Source: Singulisphaera sp. GP187 (lineage in GTDB: Bacteria; Planctomycetota; Planctomycetia; Gemmatales; Gemmataceae). Taken from it: a DNA stretch of 64,000 nt. Positions within the stretch are counted from its first letter, which is position 1, and each line of letters opens with the position of its first letter. The stretch lies in NCBI GenBank assembly GCA_945905925.1, contig CAMDQN010000003.1:1-64000 (forward strand), written 5' to 3'. Both the position numbers and the translations under genes were made by a program. Below, piece by piece: positions 24,682 through 33,200 of the stretch. Under the pieces are notes generated by a model that ran no database searches, was not told where the DNA came from, and worked only from the letters and a program-made list of their open reading frames with translations.

Positions 24682-27432
24682 ATGATGGAAACGCGATCTT
24701 CGCGGTGGCGCCCATGGCTCGTCGTCCTCGGTCTGGCGGTCGTGTACTTCGCGACCGCGCGGGGGGGGCTTGCGCTGGCCCTTCCGCCGGACCACAAGGC
24801 GACCGCGATCTGGCCCCCGTCGGGAATCGCGCTCGCCGCCGTGCTGCTCCTCGGGTTTCGTGTCTCGCCCGGTATCTGGTTCGGCGCGTTCCTGGCGAAC
24901 CTCTGGGACGCATTCGACCCAACGAAAGGCGGCTCGGTCAGCGCGCACGTCGCGTCGTCGGGTGCGATCGCGGTGGGATCAACGCTCCAGGCGCTCGCGG
25001 GCGCGGCCCTCATTCGGCGTCTCACGGGACCGAGACACCTGTTGGACCACACCCGCGACGTGTTCCGGTTTGTGGCGGTCGCGTTCGCGATGTGCCTCAC
25101 CGGGGCCACGATCGGAGTTCTCGCGCTGTGTACGAGCGGTCTCGTCCCGTGGCCGGCGTTCGCCACCCTCTGGTGGACGTGGTGGCTGGGCGACGCGGTC
25201 GGCGTTTTGCTCGTTACCCCGGTGATCCTGACATGGGTCCGCCCGGCCACAGCGCGGCACCCGGTCGGGGCCGAAGTGGTCGGCACGTTCGCCGTGCTCC
25301 TGGTCATCTGCACGCTGGTGTTCGGCGGTTGGGGGTCCGCCGTGCGGGCCAGCGGGCTGGCGTACCTGAGTATCCCGTTCCTGGTGTGGGCGTCCGTGCG
25401 GTTCGGGTCGCGCAGGGCAGCTCTGACCATCGTGACGGTCGCGGTGTTCGCGGTCTGGGGCACGATCAGCGGGAACGGCCCATTTGTGCGCGCCGACGTG
25501 TACGAGTCGCTGCTGCTACTCGACATGTTCCTGGCGGTCGCCGTGGTCACGTCGCTGGCGCCGTGCGCCATCCTCCAGGAACGGGAGGACGCCAACAACG
25601 CGCTGCGAGTGAGCGCGTCTCAGTTCCGACAACTCGCCGAGTCGCTGCCGCAGATCGTGTGGACTACAACCCCGGACGGCGTCACCGCGTACCTGAACCA
25701 GCGGTGGCGTGAGTACACCGGGCTGACCGGCGTGAGCCCCGACGAACTCGCCCGCGTGATCCACCCCGACGACCTGTCTCGCATGACGGCCGCGTGGGCC
25801 ATCACGCACCGGGCCGGGACCGCGTTCCAGTACGAGTTCCGGCTACGCCCAGCGTCCGGCGGCGTGTATCGGTGGTTCCTGGCGCGGGCCGTTCCCGTGA
25901 TCGGTCCCGACGGCGCACGCGGAGGCTGGTTCGGCACATACACGGACATCGAAGAACTGAAGTCCACTCAGACCGAACTGACCCGGCAGCGTACCGAGTT
26001 GCAACTGATCCTCGATACCGTGCCAGCACTCATTTTCCACAAGGACCGGAACCACCGGCTCGTGCGGGTGAACAACGAAGTAATCCGGCTGATCGGACTG
26101 CCGCGCGCGGCGATTGAAGGGCGGACCGACTCCGAACTCGGCTCCCCGCGCAAAGACGATTACCGACAGGCCGAAGAGAAGATCATGGCCGAAGGTCGTG
26201 GAGTGTGGGACATCCTCGAGCCGCTCCACACGTCCTCTGGTCCCCGGTGGCTCCAGACCACCAAACTCCCGTACCGCGACGAGACAGGCCGAGTCACCGG
26301 GATCATCGGGTTCTCGGTAGACATCACGGAGCGGAAGTTGGCCGAGGAGGAGGTGCGGCGGCTGAACGTCGAACTCGAACACCGGGTCGCCGAGCGCACC
26401 GCCGTGGCCGAGACCCGCGCCGCCGCGTTGCGGGACAGCGAGGAGCGGTTCCGCAGCGCGTTCGATCACGCCGCCATCGGCATGGCCCTCATCGCCCCCG
26501 ACGGGCGCTGGCTAAAAGTGAACCAGTCCGTGTGCGAACTGGTCGGGTACACCGAGGCCGAACTCCTCGCGACCGACGTCCAGACGATCACCCACCCCGA
26601 CGACCTGAACGCTGACCTCGCGCTGGTCGGGATGGTTCTGAGCGGCGAACTGGCGACGTACCAAAGAGAGGCGCGGTATTTCCACAAGACCGGGGACGCG
26701 GTCCACATCCTCCTGGCCGTTTCGCTGGTCCGCGACGCGAGGGGGCAGCCACTGTACTTTATCTCCCAGATCCAGAACATCATGGAGCGGAAACGGGCCG
26801 AGACCCGCCTCCTCGCGTCGGTCCACGAGAAGGAGGTAATGCTCAAGGAGATCCACCACCGGGTGAAGAACAACCTGCAGATCGTCTCGACGCTACTCGA
26901 CCTCCAGAGCGACGGGATCACCGACCCAGCGGCGCTGACCGCGTTCCGCGAGAGCCGCGACCGGGTCCGGTCGATGGGCCTGATCCACGAGCGACTCTAC
27001 CGGTCCGAGAACCTCGCGAGTATCGAGTTCGGAAGCTACGTCCGGCAGCTCGCGGAAGACCTGTTCCACGCGTACCGGGCCGACGCGGCGGTTCGTCTAA
27101 CGGTGTCGGTGTCCCTTCCCCCCGTGCCGCTGAATCTCGCGATCCCGTGCGGCCTGTTGGTCAACGAGTTGGTCTCGAATTGCCTGAAGTACGCGTTCGT
27201 GGGCCGAGAAGGTGGTATCATCAATGTGTCCTTGGAATACGCCGGGGTCGGGTCGTACGTGCTCTCCGTTGCTGACGACGGGGTGGGACTGCCAGACGGT
27301 TTCGACTTCCGATGCGCCACGTCGTTCGGGCTTCAACTCGCGAACACCCTGGCCGAACAACTCGGCGGAGAACTCGCGATGGATCGCACCGGGGGTACGC
27401 GGTTCACCGTCCGGTTCCCGTCACGCGCGTAA
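24682..27432 (+). CDS. MASE1-PAS sensor histidine kinase (HisKA_2 type)
   Basis: The 916-residue product starts with an integral-membrane MASE1 domain (about residues 10-300; WPPSGIALAAVLLLGFRV). Three PAS/PAC modules follow (near 310-430, 435-560 and 590-715), for example LPQIVWTTTPDGVTAYLN and FRSAFDHAAIGMALIAPDG. The kinase core has a HisKA_2 box, EIHHRVKNNLQIVSTLLD, with the phospho-acceptor at His725 or His726, and an ATPase with LLVNELVSNCLKYAF and DDGVGLPDGFD. MASE1 sensors are thought to read intracellular or membrane signals. A hybrid kinase gene lies 162 bp downstream, so the two may form a phosphorelay. Confidence 0.92.
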   Translation: MMETRSSRWRPWLVVLGLAVVYFATARGGLALALPPDHKATAIWPPSGIALAAVLLLGFRVSPGIWFGAFLANLWDAFDPTKGGSVSAHVASSGAIAVGSTLQALAGAALIRRLTGPRHLLDHTRDVFRFVAVAFAMCLTGATIGVLALCTSGLVPWPAFATLWWTWWLGDAVGVLLVTPVILTWVRPATARHPVGAEVVGTFAVLLVICTLVFGGWGSAVRASGLAYLSIPFLVWASVRFGSRRAALTIVTVAVFAVWGTISGNGPFVRADVYESLLLLDMFLAVAVVTSLAPCAILQEREDANNALRVSASQFRQLAESLPQIVWTTTPDGVTAYLNQRWREYTGLTGVSPDELARVIHPDDLSRMTAAWAITHRAGTAFQYEFRLRPASGGVYRWFLARAVPVIGPDGARGGWFGTYTDIEELKSTQTELTRQRTELQLILDTVPALIFHKDRNHRLVRVNNEVIRLIGLPRAAIEGRTDSELGSPRKDDYRQAEEKIMAEGRGVWDILEPLHTSSGPRWLQTTKLPYRDETGRVTGIIGFSVDITERKLAEEEVRRLNVELEHRVAERTAVAETRAAALRDSEERFRSAFDHAAIGMALIAPDGRWLKVNQSVCELVGYTEAELLATDVQTITHPDDLNADLALVGMVLSGELATYQREARYFHKTGDAVHILLAVSLVRDARGQPLYFISQIQNIMERKRAETRLLASVHEKEVMLKEIHHRVKNNLQIVSTLLDLQSDGITDPAALTAFRESRDRVRSMGLIHERLYRSENLASIEFGSYVRQLAEDLFHAYRADAAVRLTVSVSLPPVPLNLAIPCGLLVNELVSNCLKYAFVGREGGIINVSLEYAGVGSYVLSVADDGVGLPDGFDFRCATSFGLQLANTLAEQLGGELAMDRTGGTRFTVRFPSRA

Positions 27433-27446
27433 AAGCCGGAAGGCTG

Positions 27447-27547
27447 AAGACAGAAGACAAACTCGTTTAGCGTTGGCCCCGGAGGGGCCAGGGATTATCG
27501 CTGGTGCTCCCTGCAGGTCCAACGCTAAACCTCCGACTTCTGTCCTC
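27447..27547. repeat. Imperfect long inverted repeat after the sensor kinase
   Basis: Arms start GAAGACAGAAG and end GTTTAGCGTTGG on the left (27447-27476), with the complement at 27519-27547. An inner small hairpin GGCCCCGGAGGGGCC occupies the loop. It lies 14 bp past the stop codon at 27432. Confidence 0.7.
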
Positions 27548-27594
27548 ACCTCAGTTCCCTGTTTTTCTCTTCGGACTGAAGAGAGGGTTATTTG

Positions 27595-29520
27595 ATGCCG
27601 CCAACCAGCATACTCATCGTCGAGGACGAGCGTATCATCGCTCTGGGCATCCAGAAGCGTCTGGTGAACCTGGGCTACACGGTGTCCGGTCTGGCCGCGA
27701 GCGGCGCCGAGGCCGTCCGCAAAGCGACCGAACTGCGACCGAACCTCGTGCTCATGGACATCCGGCTCGAAGGGGACATAGACGGGATCGAGGCCGCGGC
27801 GTGCATCCGCAGGCAACTCGACCTGCCGGTCGTGTACCTGACAGCCAACTCCGACCCGGACACGCTCCGCCTGGCCAAGATCACCGAGCCGTTCGGCTAC
27901 ATCCTCAAGCCCTACGATGACCGCGACCTCCAGACCGCCATCGAGATGGCGCTGTACAAGCACGAGATGGAACGCCGCCTCCGCGAGAACGAGCGATGGC
28001 TCGCGGCCACGCTCGGGAGTATCGGCGACGGGGTCATCGCGACCGACGAGGTCGGCCGGGTCCGGTTCATGAACGGTCTGGCCGAAAAACTCACGGGTTG
28101 GCCCGCCGCGGAGGCCCAGGGGCGCCCGGTTGTGGAGGTGTTCCCGATCGTCTCCGAGCGGACCCGCGAGCCGGTCACCAACCCCGCGATGGAGGCGCTC
28201 CTGACGCACCAGGCGGCCGCGCTCGCCGACGGGACCGCCCTGGTGCGCCGGGATGGGAGCGAACTGTCGATCGACGACAGCGCCGCGCCGATCTGCGACG
28301 CCACCGGCCGGATCGCCGGCGCGGTCCTGGTGTTCCGCGACGTGACCGAGCGCCGGCACCTGGAGGAACGCCTGCGGCAGTCGCAAAAGATGGAGGCGAT
28401 TGGCCGACTCGCGGGCGGGGTCGCACACGACTTCAACAACATCATGACCGTCATCGCCGGGTTCAGCGAACTGCTCCTGTCCGGCGCCTTGTCCCCGGCG
28501 GAGACCCGCGAGTACCTCCAGAACGTGAAGACGGCGAGCGAGCGGGCCTCCGCGCTGACCCGACAAATCCTCGCGTTCAGCCGCAAGCAAGTTCTGCTCC
28601 CGTGCGTGCTCAATCTGAACACCCTGCTTCGCGACACCGACGGAATGGTTCGTCGGCTGATCGGCAGCCACATCGAGTTCGTGACCGCGACCGACCCGAA
28701 CCTCGGGTCGGTGATGGCCGACCCAACACAGATCACCCAGGTGGTGATGAACCTGGCGCTCAACGCGCGCGACGCGATGCCCGGCGGCGGACGGCTCGCG
28801 ATTCGCACCGACGACGTGCGCGCCGGCACGCAGATCCTCGGCCTTCCGCCCGGCCGGTACGCGATGCTCGAAATGACCGACACCGGGTGCGGAATGACCG
28901 ACGCGATTCGGGCCAAGATCTGCGAGCCGTTCTTCACCACGAAGGGATTGGGTGAGGGGACCGGGCTAGGTTTGTCCACCGTGTACGGCATCGTTCGGCA
29001 GAGCGGTGGCGACATCGAAGTGGTCAGCGCCGTCGGGCGCGGGAGTACGTTCCGCGCGTACTTCCCGGTCATCGAGTCGCCGGTCACCGCAGTGGGTGCC
29101 GACGCACCCGCGAGCCCGGACCGCGGGACCGAAACGATTCTGGTCGTGGACGACGACGCGGGCGTGCGGCTCGTCATCACGATACTCCTGGCGCAGAAAG
29201 GTTACACGGTCATCGAAGCCGACTCCGGTGCCAAGGCACTGGAACTGCTCGACCGACACGTTGGTCTGATCCCGCTGCTCGTCACCGACATCGTGATGCC
29301 GGGGATGAGCGGCGGCGAATTGGCGCAGAAGGTTGTGGCGCTGCGCCCGGGGATCAAGGTGCTGTTCGTGTCCGGGTACTCGGAAAACGTGTCGGTCGAG
29401 TGCGGTCTGGCAAAAGCGACGGCGAAGCTGTTGAGCAAGCCGTTCACGGCTGACTCGCTGTCGCGCGTGGTGCGCGACCTCCTCGATCAACCCGTTGACG
29501 TGTCGGAAGGATCGGCTTAG
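27595..29520 (+). CDS. Hybrid histidine kinase: REC-PAS-HisKA-HATPase-REC
   Basis: The 641-residue product has an N-terminal receiver with phospho-acceptor D55 (LVLMDIRLEGD) and KPYDDRDL. A PAS domain follows (about 130-250; IGDGVIATDEVGRVRFMNGL). The HisKA box is VAHDFNNIMTVIAGF with His278, the ATPase has NLALNARDAM and GTGLGLSTVYGIV, and a C-terminal receiver carries D565 (LLVTDIVMPGMSGG). Start at the ATG at 27595 with GAGAGGG upstream. No DNA-binding output is present, so a separate response regulator would be needed or the protein acts as a relay for the MASE1 kinase upstream. Confidence 0.92.
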   Translation: MPPTSILIVEDERIIALGIQKRLVNLGYTVSGLAASGAEAVRKATELRPNLVLMDIRLEGDIDGIEAAACIRRQLDLPVVYLTANSDPDTLRLAKITEPFGYILKPYDDRDLQTAIEMALYKHEMERRLRENERWLAATLGSIGDGVIATDEVGRVRFMNGLAEKLTGWPAAEAQGRPVVEVFPIVSERTREPVTNPAMEALLTHQAAALADGTALVRRDGSELSIDDSAAPICDATGRIAGAVLVFRDVTERRHLEERLRQSQKMEAIGRLAGGVAHDFNNIMTVIAGFSELLLSGALSPAETREYLQNVKTASERASALTRQILAFSRKQVLLPCVLNLNTLLRDTDGMVRRLIGSHIEFVTATDPNLGSVMADPTQITQVVMNLALNARDAMPGGGRLAIRTDDVRAGTQILGLPPGRYAMLEMTDTGCGMTDAIRAKICEPFFTTKGLGEGTGLGLSTVYGIVRQSGGDIEVVSAVGRGSTFRAYFPVIESPVTAVGADAPASPDRGTETILVVDDDAGVRLVITILLAQKGYTVIEADSGAKALELLDRHVGLIPLLVTDIVMPGMSGGELAQKVVALRPGIKVLFVSGYSENVSVECGLAKATAKLLSKPFTADSLSRVVRDLLDQPVDVSEGSA

Positions 29521-30008
29521 GATCGCGGGCGAAGTGAATCGACGCAGGGAGACCGGTTCTGTTTTGCGACCTCGCCAAGTAGGATCCGCATAATAGTGGC
29601 GGTCTCGACCCTTCCGTTACCCGACGGTTCGCGCTGGCAACCGTTCGACGACGGGCGTGGCGCCGGGTACAAATTTTCGGTCCGATCGCAAGTTCGCTCG
29701 GCTTTTCATTTCCCGCGAAACATCTCACCTCGCGAATCGCCCGACTGCTTCCGATTTCGTGGCGGACACGTCCGAGAGGCCGGTACGGAATCGCATCCGT
29801 CGCAACCCGCACCACCGCTCCAGTCGTCCCGGCCGACCGGCTCGCCGCGCGGTTTGTCTCGCCTTCGCCCAATCGCCCGATAATCAGGTCGTGGCCCAGT
29901 ACCGAGGGAGCAGAGGGCGGTTCTGAAATGTGTCGATAGCTACGACTTTCTCGTTTGCAGCGAAGATTCCACGTGACGCGACAGTTTTCCTCTTGGGTCA
30001 CCGATACT
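29521..30008. other. Gene-poor region with no convincing coding signal
   Basis: Nearly 500 bp after the hybrid kinase show no reading frame with the codon usage of the neighbours and no obvious palindrome. The frames that stay open are short and rich in Arg, Pro and Ser, typical of spurious frames in GC-rich DNA. It may contain promoters for the following small genes. Confidence 0.5.
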
Positions 30009-30200
30009 ATGTGTGTAGATTTCATGAAGGAAGTGTGTGCGAATCGAGTGGCCGCGTTCAAGGATCGCGTCAAACACTGGCACAATCGTATTTTGTGTTC
30101 GGTGGACAAACCAGAACTGTCGCTCGTTTCGGACACGGTTGCGTCGGTTGTTCGGCGGATTTACTCGAATGGGGTGTTCAACACGCAGCGTGGAAGCTGA
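30009..30200 (+). CDS. Possible small protein (63 residues)
   Basis: An ATG-initiated frame gives MCVDFMKEVCANRVAAFKDR and ends in SNGVFNTQRGS. It reads like a helical soluble protein, but its third codon positions are much less GC-biased than those of the neighbours, and no strong ribosome-binding site precedes it. It ends 18 bp before the next gene. It could be a real small gene, a remnant or chance. Confidence 0.3.
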   Translation: MCVDFMKEVCANRVAAFKDRVKHWHNRILCSVDKPELSLVSDTVASVVRRIYSNGVFNTQRGS

Positions 30201-30218
30201 AGAAGAGGGGATGGTGAG

Positions 30219-30491
30219 ATGGCAACAGCGCAGTGGACGAAGGACGCACGCGGAACCCGCGATTCACTAGGGGATTGGGTTCTGCAACTCGGTGCGATGA
30301 CCGGAGCCGCCGTTGGCGCGGTCACGGGCGTGAGTCTCGCGGACGACCTGCACAGCGGCCCTTACGCCGCCGCGCTGCTCGGCACCGCCGGGACGATTCT
30401 GGGCAGCGCGTCGTGCGCCCTCGCCGGGAAGTACCTTCTGTTACCACTGTGGGCCGCGATGCTGGGTCTTCCCGCGAGCAAGCGCGAGTAA
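30219..30491 (+). CDS. Small membrane protein, unknown function
   Basis: The 90-residue product has two hydrophobic segments (WVLQLGAMTGAAVGAVTGVS, then AAALLGTAGTILGSASCALA), each rich in Gly and Ala, with a hydrophobic tail (YLLLPLWAAMLGLP). The GxxxG-like pattern suggests a small helical membrane protein. GAGGGG lies upstream of the ATG at 30219. I do not recognise the family. Confidence 0.6.
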   Translation: MATAQWTKDARGTRDSLGDWVLQLGAMTGAAVGAVTGVSLADDLHSGPYAAALLGTAGTILGSASCALAGKYLLLPLWAAMLGLPASKRE

Positions 30492-30521
30492 CGGCTCCGA
30501 ACCGAAGACTTGATGGACACG

Positions 30522-30566
30522 AAATGTTGCAGCGTCGGGCGCCCGTGGCCAGACGCTACAACATTT
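30522..30566. repeat. Inverted repeat, 15-bp arms
   Basis: AAATGTTGCAGCGTC (30522-30536) and GACGCTACAACATTT (30552-30566) match at 14 of 15 positions. It lies 31 bp after the small membrane gene and 46 bp before the next start codon. Confidence 0.75.
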
Positions 30567-30611
30567 TCTGCTGCGCCGTATCCTCAACCTCCGCTTCGCG
30601 CGGAGTCGAAC

Positions 30612-31544
30612 ATGCGTTCCCGAAAGGTCTTTCTTGCTCTCGTCGCCGTTGTGCTGGCGGTGCTTCTCGCGGGCGGCATGGCCGTGCTGTTGCGTCCGAC
30701 CCCGGTTCCGCCGGCGTGGGCGAACGAGTACGATGTGAGCGCCATCGCGCCTGAAACCATTGCACCGGGCACGTTCGTGGACCGTTCCGCACCAACCGGT
30801 TGGTCGCATCTTGTCATCAAGAGCCTGCCTCGCGTCCGACCGAGTGAAGAGGCACACGTACCGAGCGTGCCCATCATCGGTCGCGACTTGACGATCCGCA
30901 TGGTCGCGTGGATGTTCACCGCGTTCACCGCGGACGTGGTGCGGGAGCAACAAGGCGATCGCACGCGGTATCGGCTCCGTGCGATTGGCTTGGGCTTGGG
31001 TACGAACGTGAACGGTCGCGACGTGGTCATCACAACGGAAACGGCGCGCCAGCACGGTGCCGAGATGAACTTTATCAAGGATGAGGTGCTGACCACCGGC
31101 TACCGCATTCAGAAGCAGGCGCTGATTCCGGTTCACGGTCCGTCGTGTGCTCTCCTCGACACACCGGTGATCTCCCGTTGCGGAACCAAACACCGGACGA
31201 TCCGTTACCGCTACGCGCTGCTCGTGGACACGAAAACCGGCGCGCTCGACGTGCTGCTCTGGCTCCTCGGGGGCGAGGGCGGTGAGTGCGCCGATCTGAC
31301 ACGCGCCGTTCGGATCGAACCGAACTGCATCGATGAGGTGGAAATGGTCCCCGACCCCGCGGAGTTCAACGGCGGGCGACCCTCGGACCTGTCGTTCGCG
31401 GTGGACAAACTGCCCGCGTATCGGGTAGAGATGCCGTTCCCGCCCGAACTGCGCGAACTGGCCGGGAAGACGAAGTTCACCCCCAACGAGGCCCACGCCC
31501 TCGAAGACGGTTTGCGGAAAATGACCGCCCAATCGCGCCCGTAA
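30612..31544 (+). CDS. Hypothetical membrane-anchored protein
   Basis: The 310-residue product begins MRSRKVFLALVAVVLAVLLA and then a proline-rich stretch, consistent with a single N-terminal membrane anchor. The rest is predicted to be soluble with several short beta strands (RYALLVDTKTGALDVLLWLL, where a reader would expect a protein-stability or sensor role, but no family is recognised). The start at 30612 gives the anchor; the longer frame runs through the inverted repeat and is not credible. It ends 19 bp before the next gene, so the two are likely co-transcribed. Confidence 0.7.
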   Translation: MRSRKVFLALVAVVLAVLLAGGMAVLLRPTPVPPAWANEYDVSAIAPETIAPGTFVDRSAPTGWSHLVIKSLPRVRPSEEAHVPSVPIIGRDLTIRMVAWMFTAFTADVVREQQGDRTRYRLRAIGLGLGTNVNGRDVVITTETARQHGAEMNFIKDEVLTTGYRIQKQALIPVHGPSCALLDTPVISRCGTKHRTIRYRYALLVDTKTGALDVLLWLLGGEGGECADLTRAVRIEPNCIDEVEMVPDPAEFNGGRPSDLSFAVDKLPAYRVEMPFPPELRELAGKTKFTPNEAHALEDGLRKMTAQSRP

Positions 31545-31563
31545 TTCTCAGGAAGGTTCTCCA

Positions 31564-32472
31564 ATGAACGCGATACTCCTCGCCGCTCTCGCGATCGCGC
31601 CGGCGCAACCGGCCGCGCCAACCAAGCACGACGAACAGAACCCGCTGTTCAAGCGGTTGCTCGACGAGGGTCTTGAGGTTGGGACTAACTTGAAAACTAA
31701 GTTCCCTGCGCCGACGATGGCCGACGGACTGACCGCGGCACAACAGACGGCGATCATCAAGGCGGTGATCGCGAAGGACTACGCCTACGACGAGTTCACG
31801 CGCCCGTCTGTTCTCGCGCCGCAACTCCTGAAGATTCGCGACATCGCGGGGGCAGACCCGAAGGCGCCGGCTCGCGGGGTGGATGTGTGGTTCGTGATCA
31901 ACGGCGATTTCAAACTGATCGAAGACGACAAGTTCCTCGACAAGCTCCTGACCTCGGGGAAGGCGGGCGGGAACGGCGGGAAAGGCGGGCCGCTCGTGGC
32001 CGCCGACCTCGCCAAGCGGAACATCGTGATCAAGAAGGGCGACGAGAAGCGCGAAAGCTACGGGACGATCGAGTTCGACTTTTTGGAGAAGGTGCGGCTC
32101 AAGGCGACCGGGCACGCGATGTGGAGCCGCAACGGCGATTCGGTCGTGGCTGCGGCCGAGATCGACCCGCGGTTCCAGAACGACAAGGAATTCCCGAACC
32201 AGTGGCGATCGATCACGAAAGACACCGGTGCGGTGAAGGTCGGCGACCCGAACCTGTGGACCGGGGCCGCGATGTACGTGAAAGTGACCAAACTCGCGGA
32301 ACCAGCCGGCGCGATGTTCGTCGAGCAGCACGTCATCTTCGGCGAACCCAAGGGCTGGTTCGACGGGGCCAACCTGCTCGGCTCGAAACTCCCCATCGCG
32401 GTGCAGGACAGCGTTCGCACCATGCGAAAGGAGTTCCAGAAGAAGAAGTTAGGAGTGCAAAATGAGAAGTGA
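31564..32472 (+). CDS. Hypothetical secreted protein
   Basis: The 302-residue product has a short signal-like N-terminus (MNAILLAALAIAPAQPAAP). The body is mixed alpha/beta (DVWFVINGDFKLIEDDKFLD, AMYVKVTKLAEPAGAMFVEQ); a small Gly-rich loop (GKAGGNGGKGG) is present near residue 138. No family recognised. AGGAAGG precedes the ATG. Its last six codons and stop codon (ending VQNEK) lie inside the left arm of the palindrome at 32454-32549, which suggests that the original 3' end has been altered. Confidence 0.75.
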   Translation: MNAILLAALAIAPAQPAAPTKHDEQNPLFKRLLDEGLEVGTNLKTKFPAPTMADGLTAAQQTAIIKAVIAKDYAYDEFTRPSVLAPQLLKIRDIAGADPKAPARGVDVWFVINGDFKLIEDDKFLDKLLTSGKAGGNGGKGGPLVAADLAKRNIVIKKGDEKRESYGTIEFDFLEKVRLKATGHAMWSRNGDSVVAAAEIDPRFQNDKEFPNQWRSITKDTGAVKVGDPNLWTGAAMYVKVTKLAEPAGAMFVEQHVIFGEPKGWFDGANLLGSKLPIAVQDSVRTMRKEFQKKKLGVQNEK

Positions 32473-32549
32473 GGATTGAAAGGCAGAAGACCAGAAGCGT
32501 GATTGCCTCTGGTCTTCTGCCTTTTAATCCTCACTTCTCATTTTGCACT
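32454..32549. repeat. Long inverted repeat between convergent genes, 42-bp arms
   Basis: The left arm (32454-32495) is purine-rich (AGTGCAAAATGAGAAGTGAG...) and the right arm (32508-32549) is its complement with a single mismatch. The loop is 12 bp. It contains the stop codon of the upstream gene and ends 6 bp before the stop of the convergent HTH gene, so it could terminate transcription in both directions. Confidence 0.95.
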
Positions 32550-32554
32550 GACTG

Positions 32555-32944
32555 TTAACGGGGCTTGTTCGGGCCGCCGCGCGGGCCGTTGAGGAACGAG
32601 TTCACCCGCTGCTTCAACTTACGGTGTGCCGAGGTGCTGCCGTTGGCGAGTTGAAGCGCATCCCGCACGTTCAACCCCGGATCGGGGAACGGCAACTTCG
32701 CGAGCGCGTCGTCCACTTCGCCCACTAGCACGTACTTGGTGTCATCACCGGCGCTGACTTCAATGCCCAGAGTACGAAGCGATTCGAGGTCGCGGTAAAA
32801 CCCACGGACGTCGAGTTTAAGCCGTCTGAGGAGCGACGCCCGCGTCTGCGGGCCACCACGGAGTAGTGTGAGCAGGCGGTACAGGCGTGCTGCCCGGAGC
32901 GAGGTGAGCGAGATCGCGGAGACGTCCACCTTTTTCCTCCCCAT
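32555..32944 (-). CDS. Small HTH (DeoR/WYL-like) regulator
   Basis: The product is 129 residues. A winged helix-turn-helix is suggested by RAARLYRLLTLLRGGPQTRASLLRRLKLDVRG and DLESLRTLGIEVSAGDD, as in the N-terminal HTH of DeoR or WYL regulators, but no ligand or WYL domain follows. The ATG at 32944 has a near-ideal GGAGGTGA seven bases upstream, which decides the start over an in-frame ATG further out. It lies downstream of the ribose-type transporter genes in the same orientation, so it may regulate them. Confidence 0.7.
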   Translation of the reverse strand: MGRKKVDVSAISLTSLRAARLYRLLTLLRGGPQTRASLLRRLKLDVRGFYRDLESLRTLGIEVSAGDDTKYVLVGEVDDALAKLPFPDPGLNVRDALQLANGSTSAHRKLKQRVNSFLNGPRGGPNKPR

Positions 32945-33156
32945 AGAGTCACCTCCGTGTAGTGCGGTGGAGGGACCGAGCGTCTTGTGACGTCGAGCGC
33001 CCAGTGGCGGAACTGCGGGCACCCGTTCGTTGAGCACCCGCCCCGTGTGACCGCGTCGAACGGTCGCGGTGATGGGATGATGGTAGAGACGGCGTGCGGG
33101 GAAAGCAAGCGCCCGCTGTGCGGATTGATGTGCGGCGCGGCCAGCGTGTCAAACGC

Positions 33157-33178
33157 GAGTGACAACGCGTTGTCACTC
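33157..33178. promoter_or_regulatory. Perfect 22-bp palindrome, possible operator
   Basis: Arms GAGTGACAAC and GTTGTCACTC flank a GC centre. It lies in the gap between the permease stop (33201) and the HTH gene start (32944), the length and symmetry expected of a homodimer operator. It could also be a hairpin after the permease gene. Confidence 0.45.
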
Positions 33179-33200
33179 ACGCAGTTCCGGCATGGCGTCG

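Noticed and set aside
27447..27547. All palindromes as plain rho-independent terminators
   Set aside because: Most lack T runs, are much longer than usual terminators, and two of them are inside coding regions and translated.
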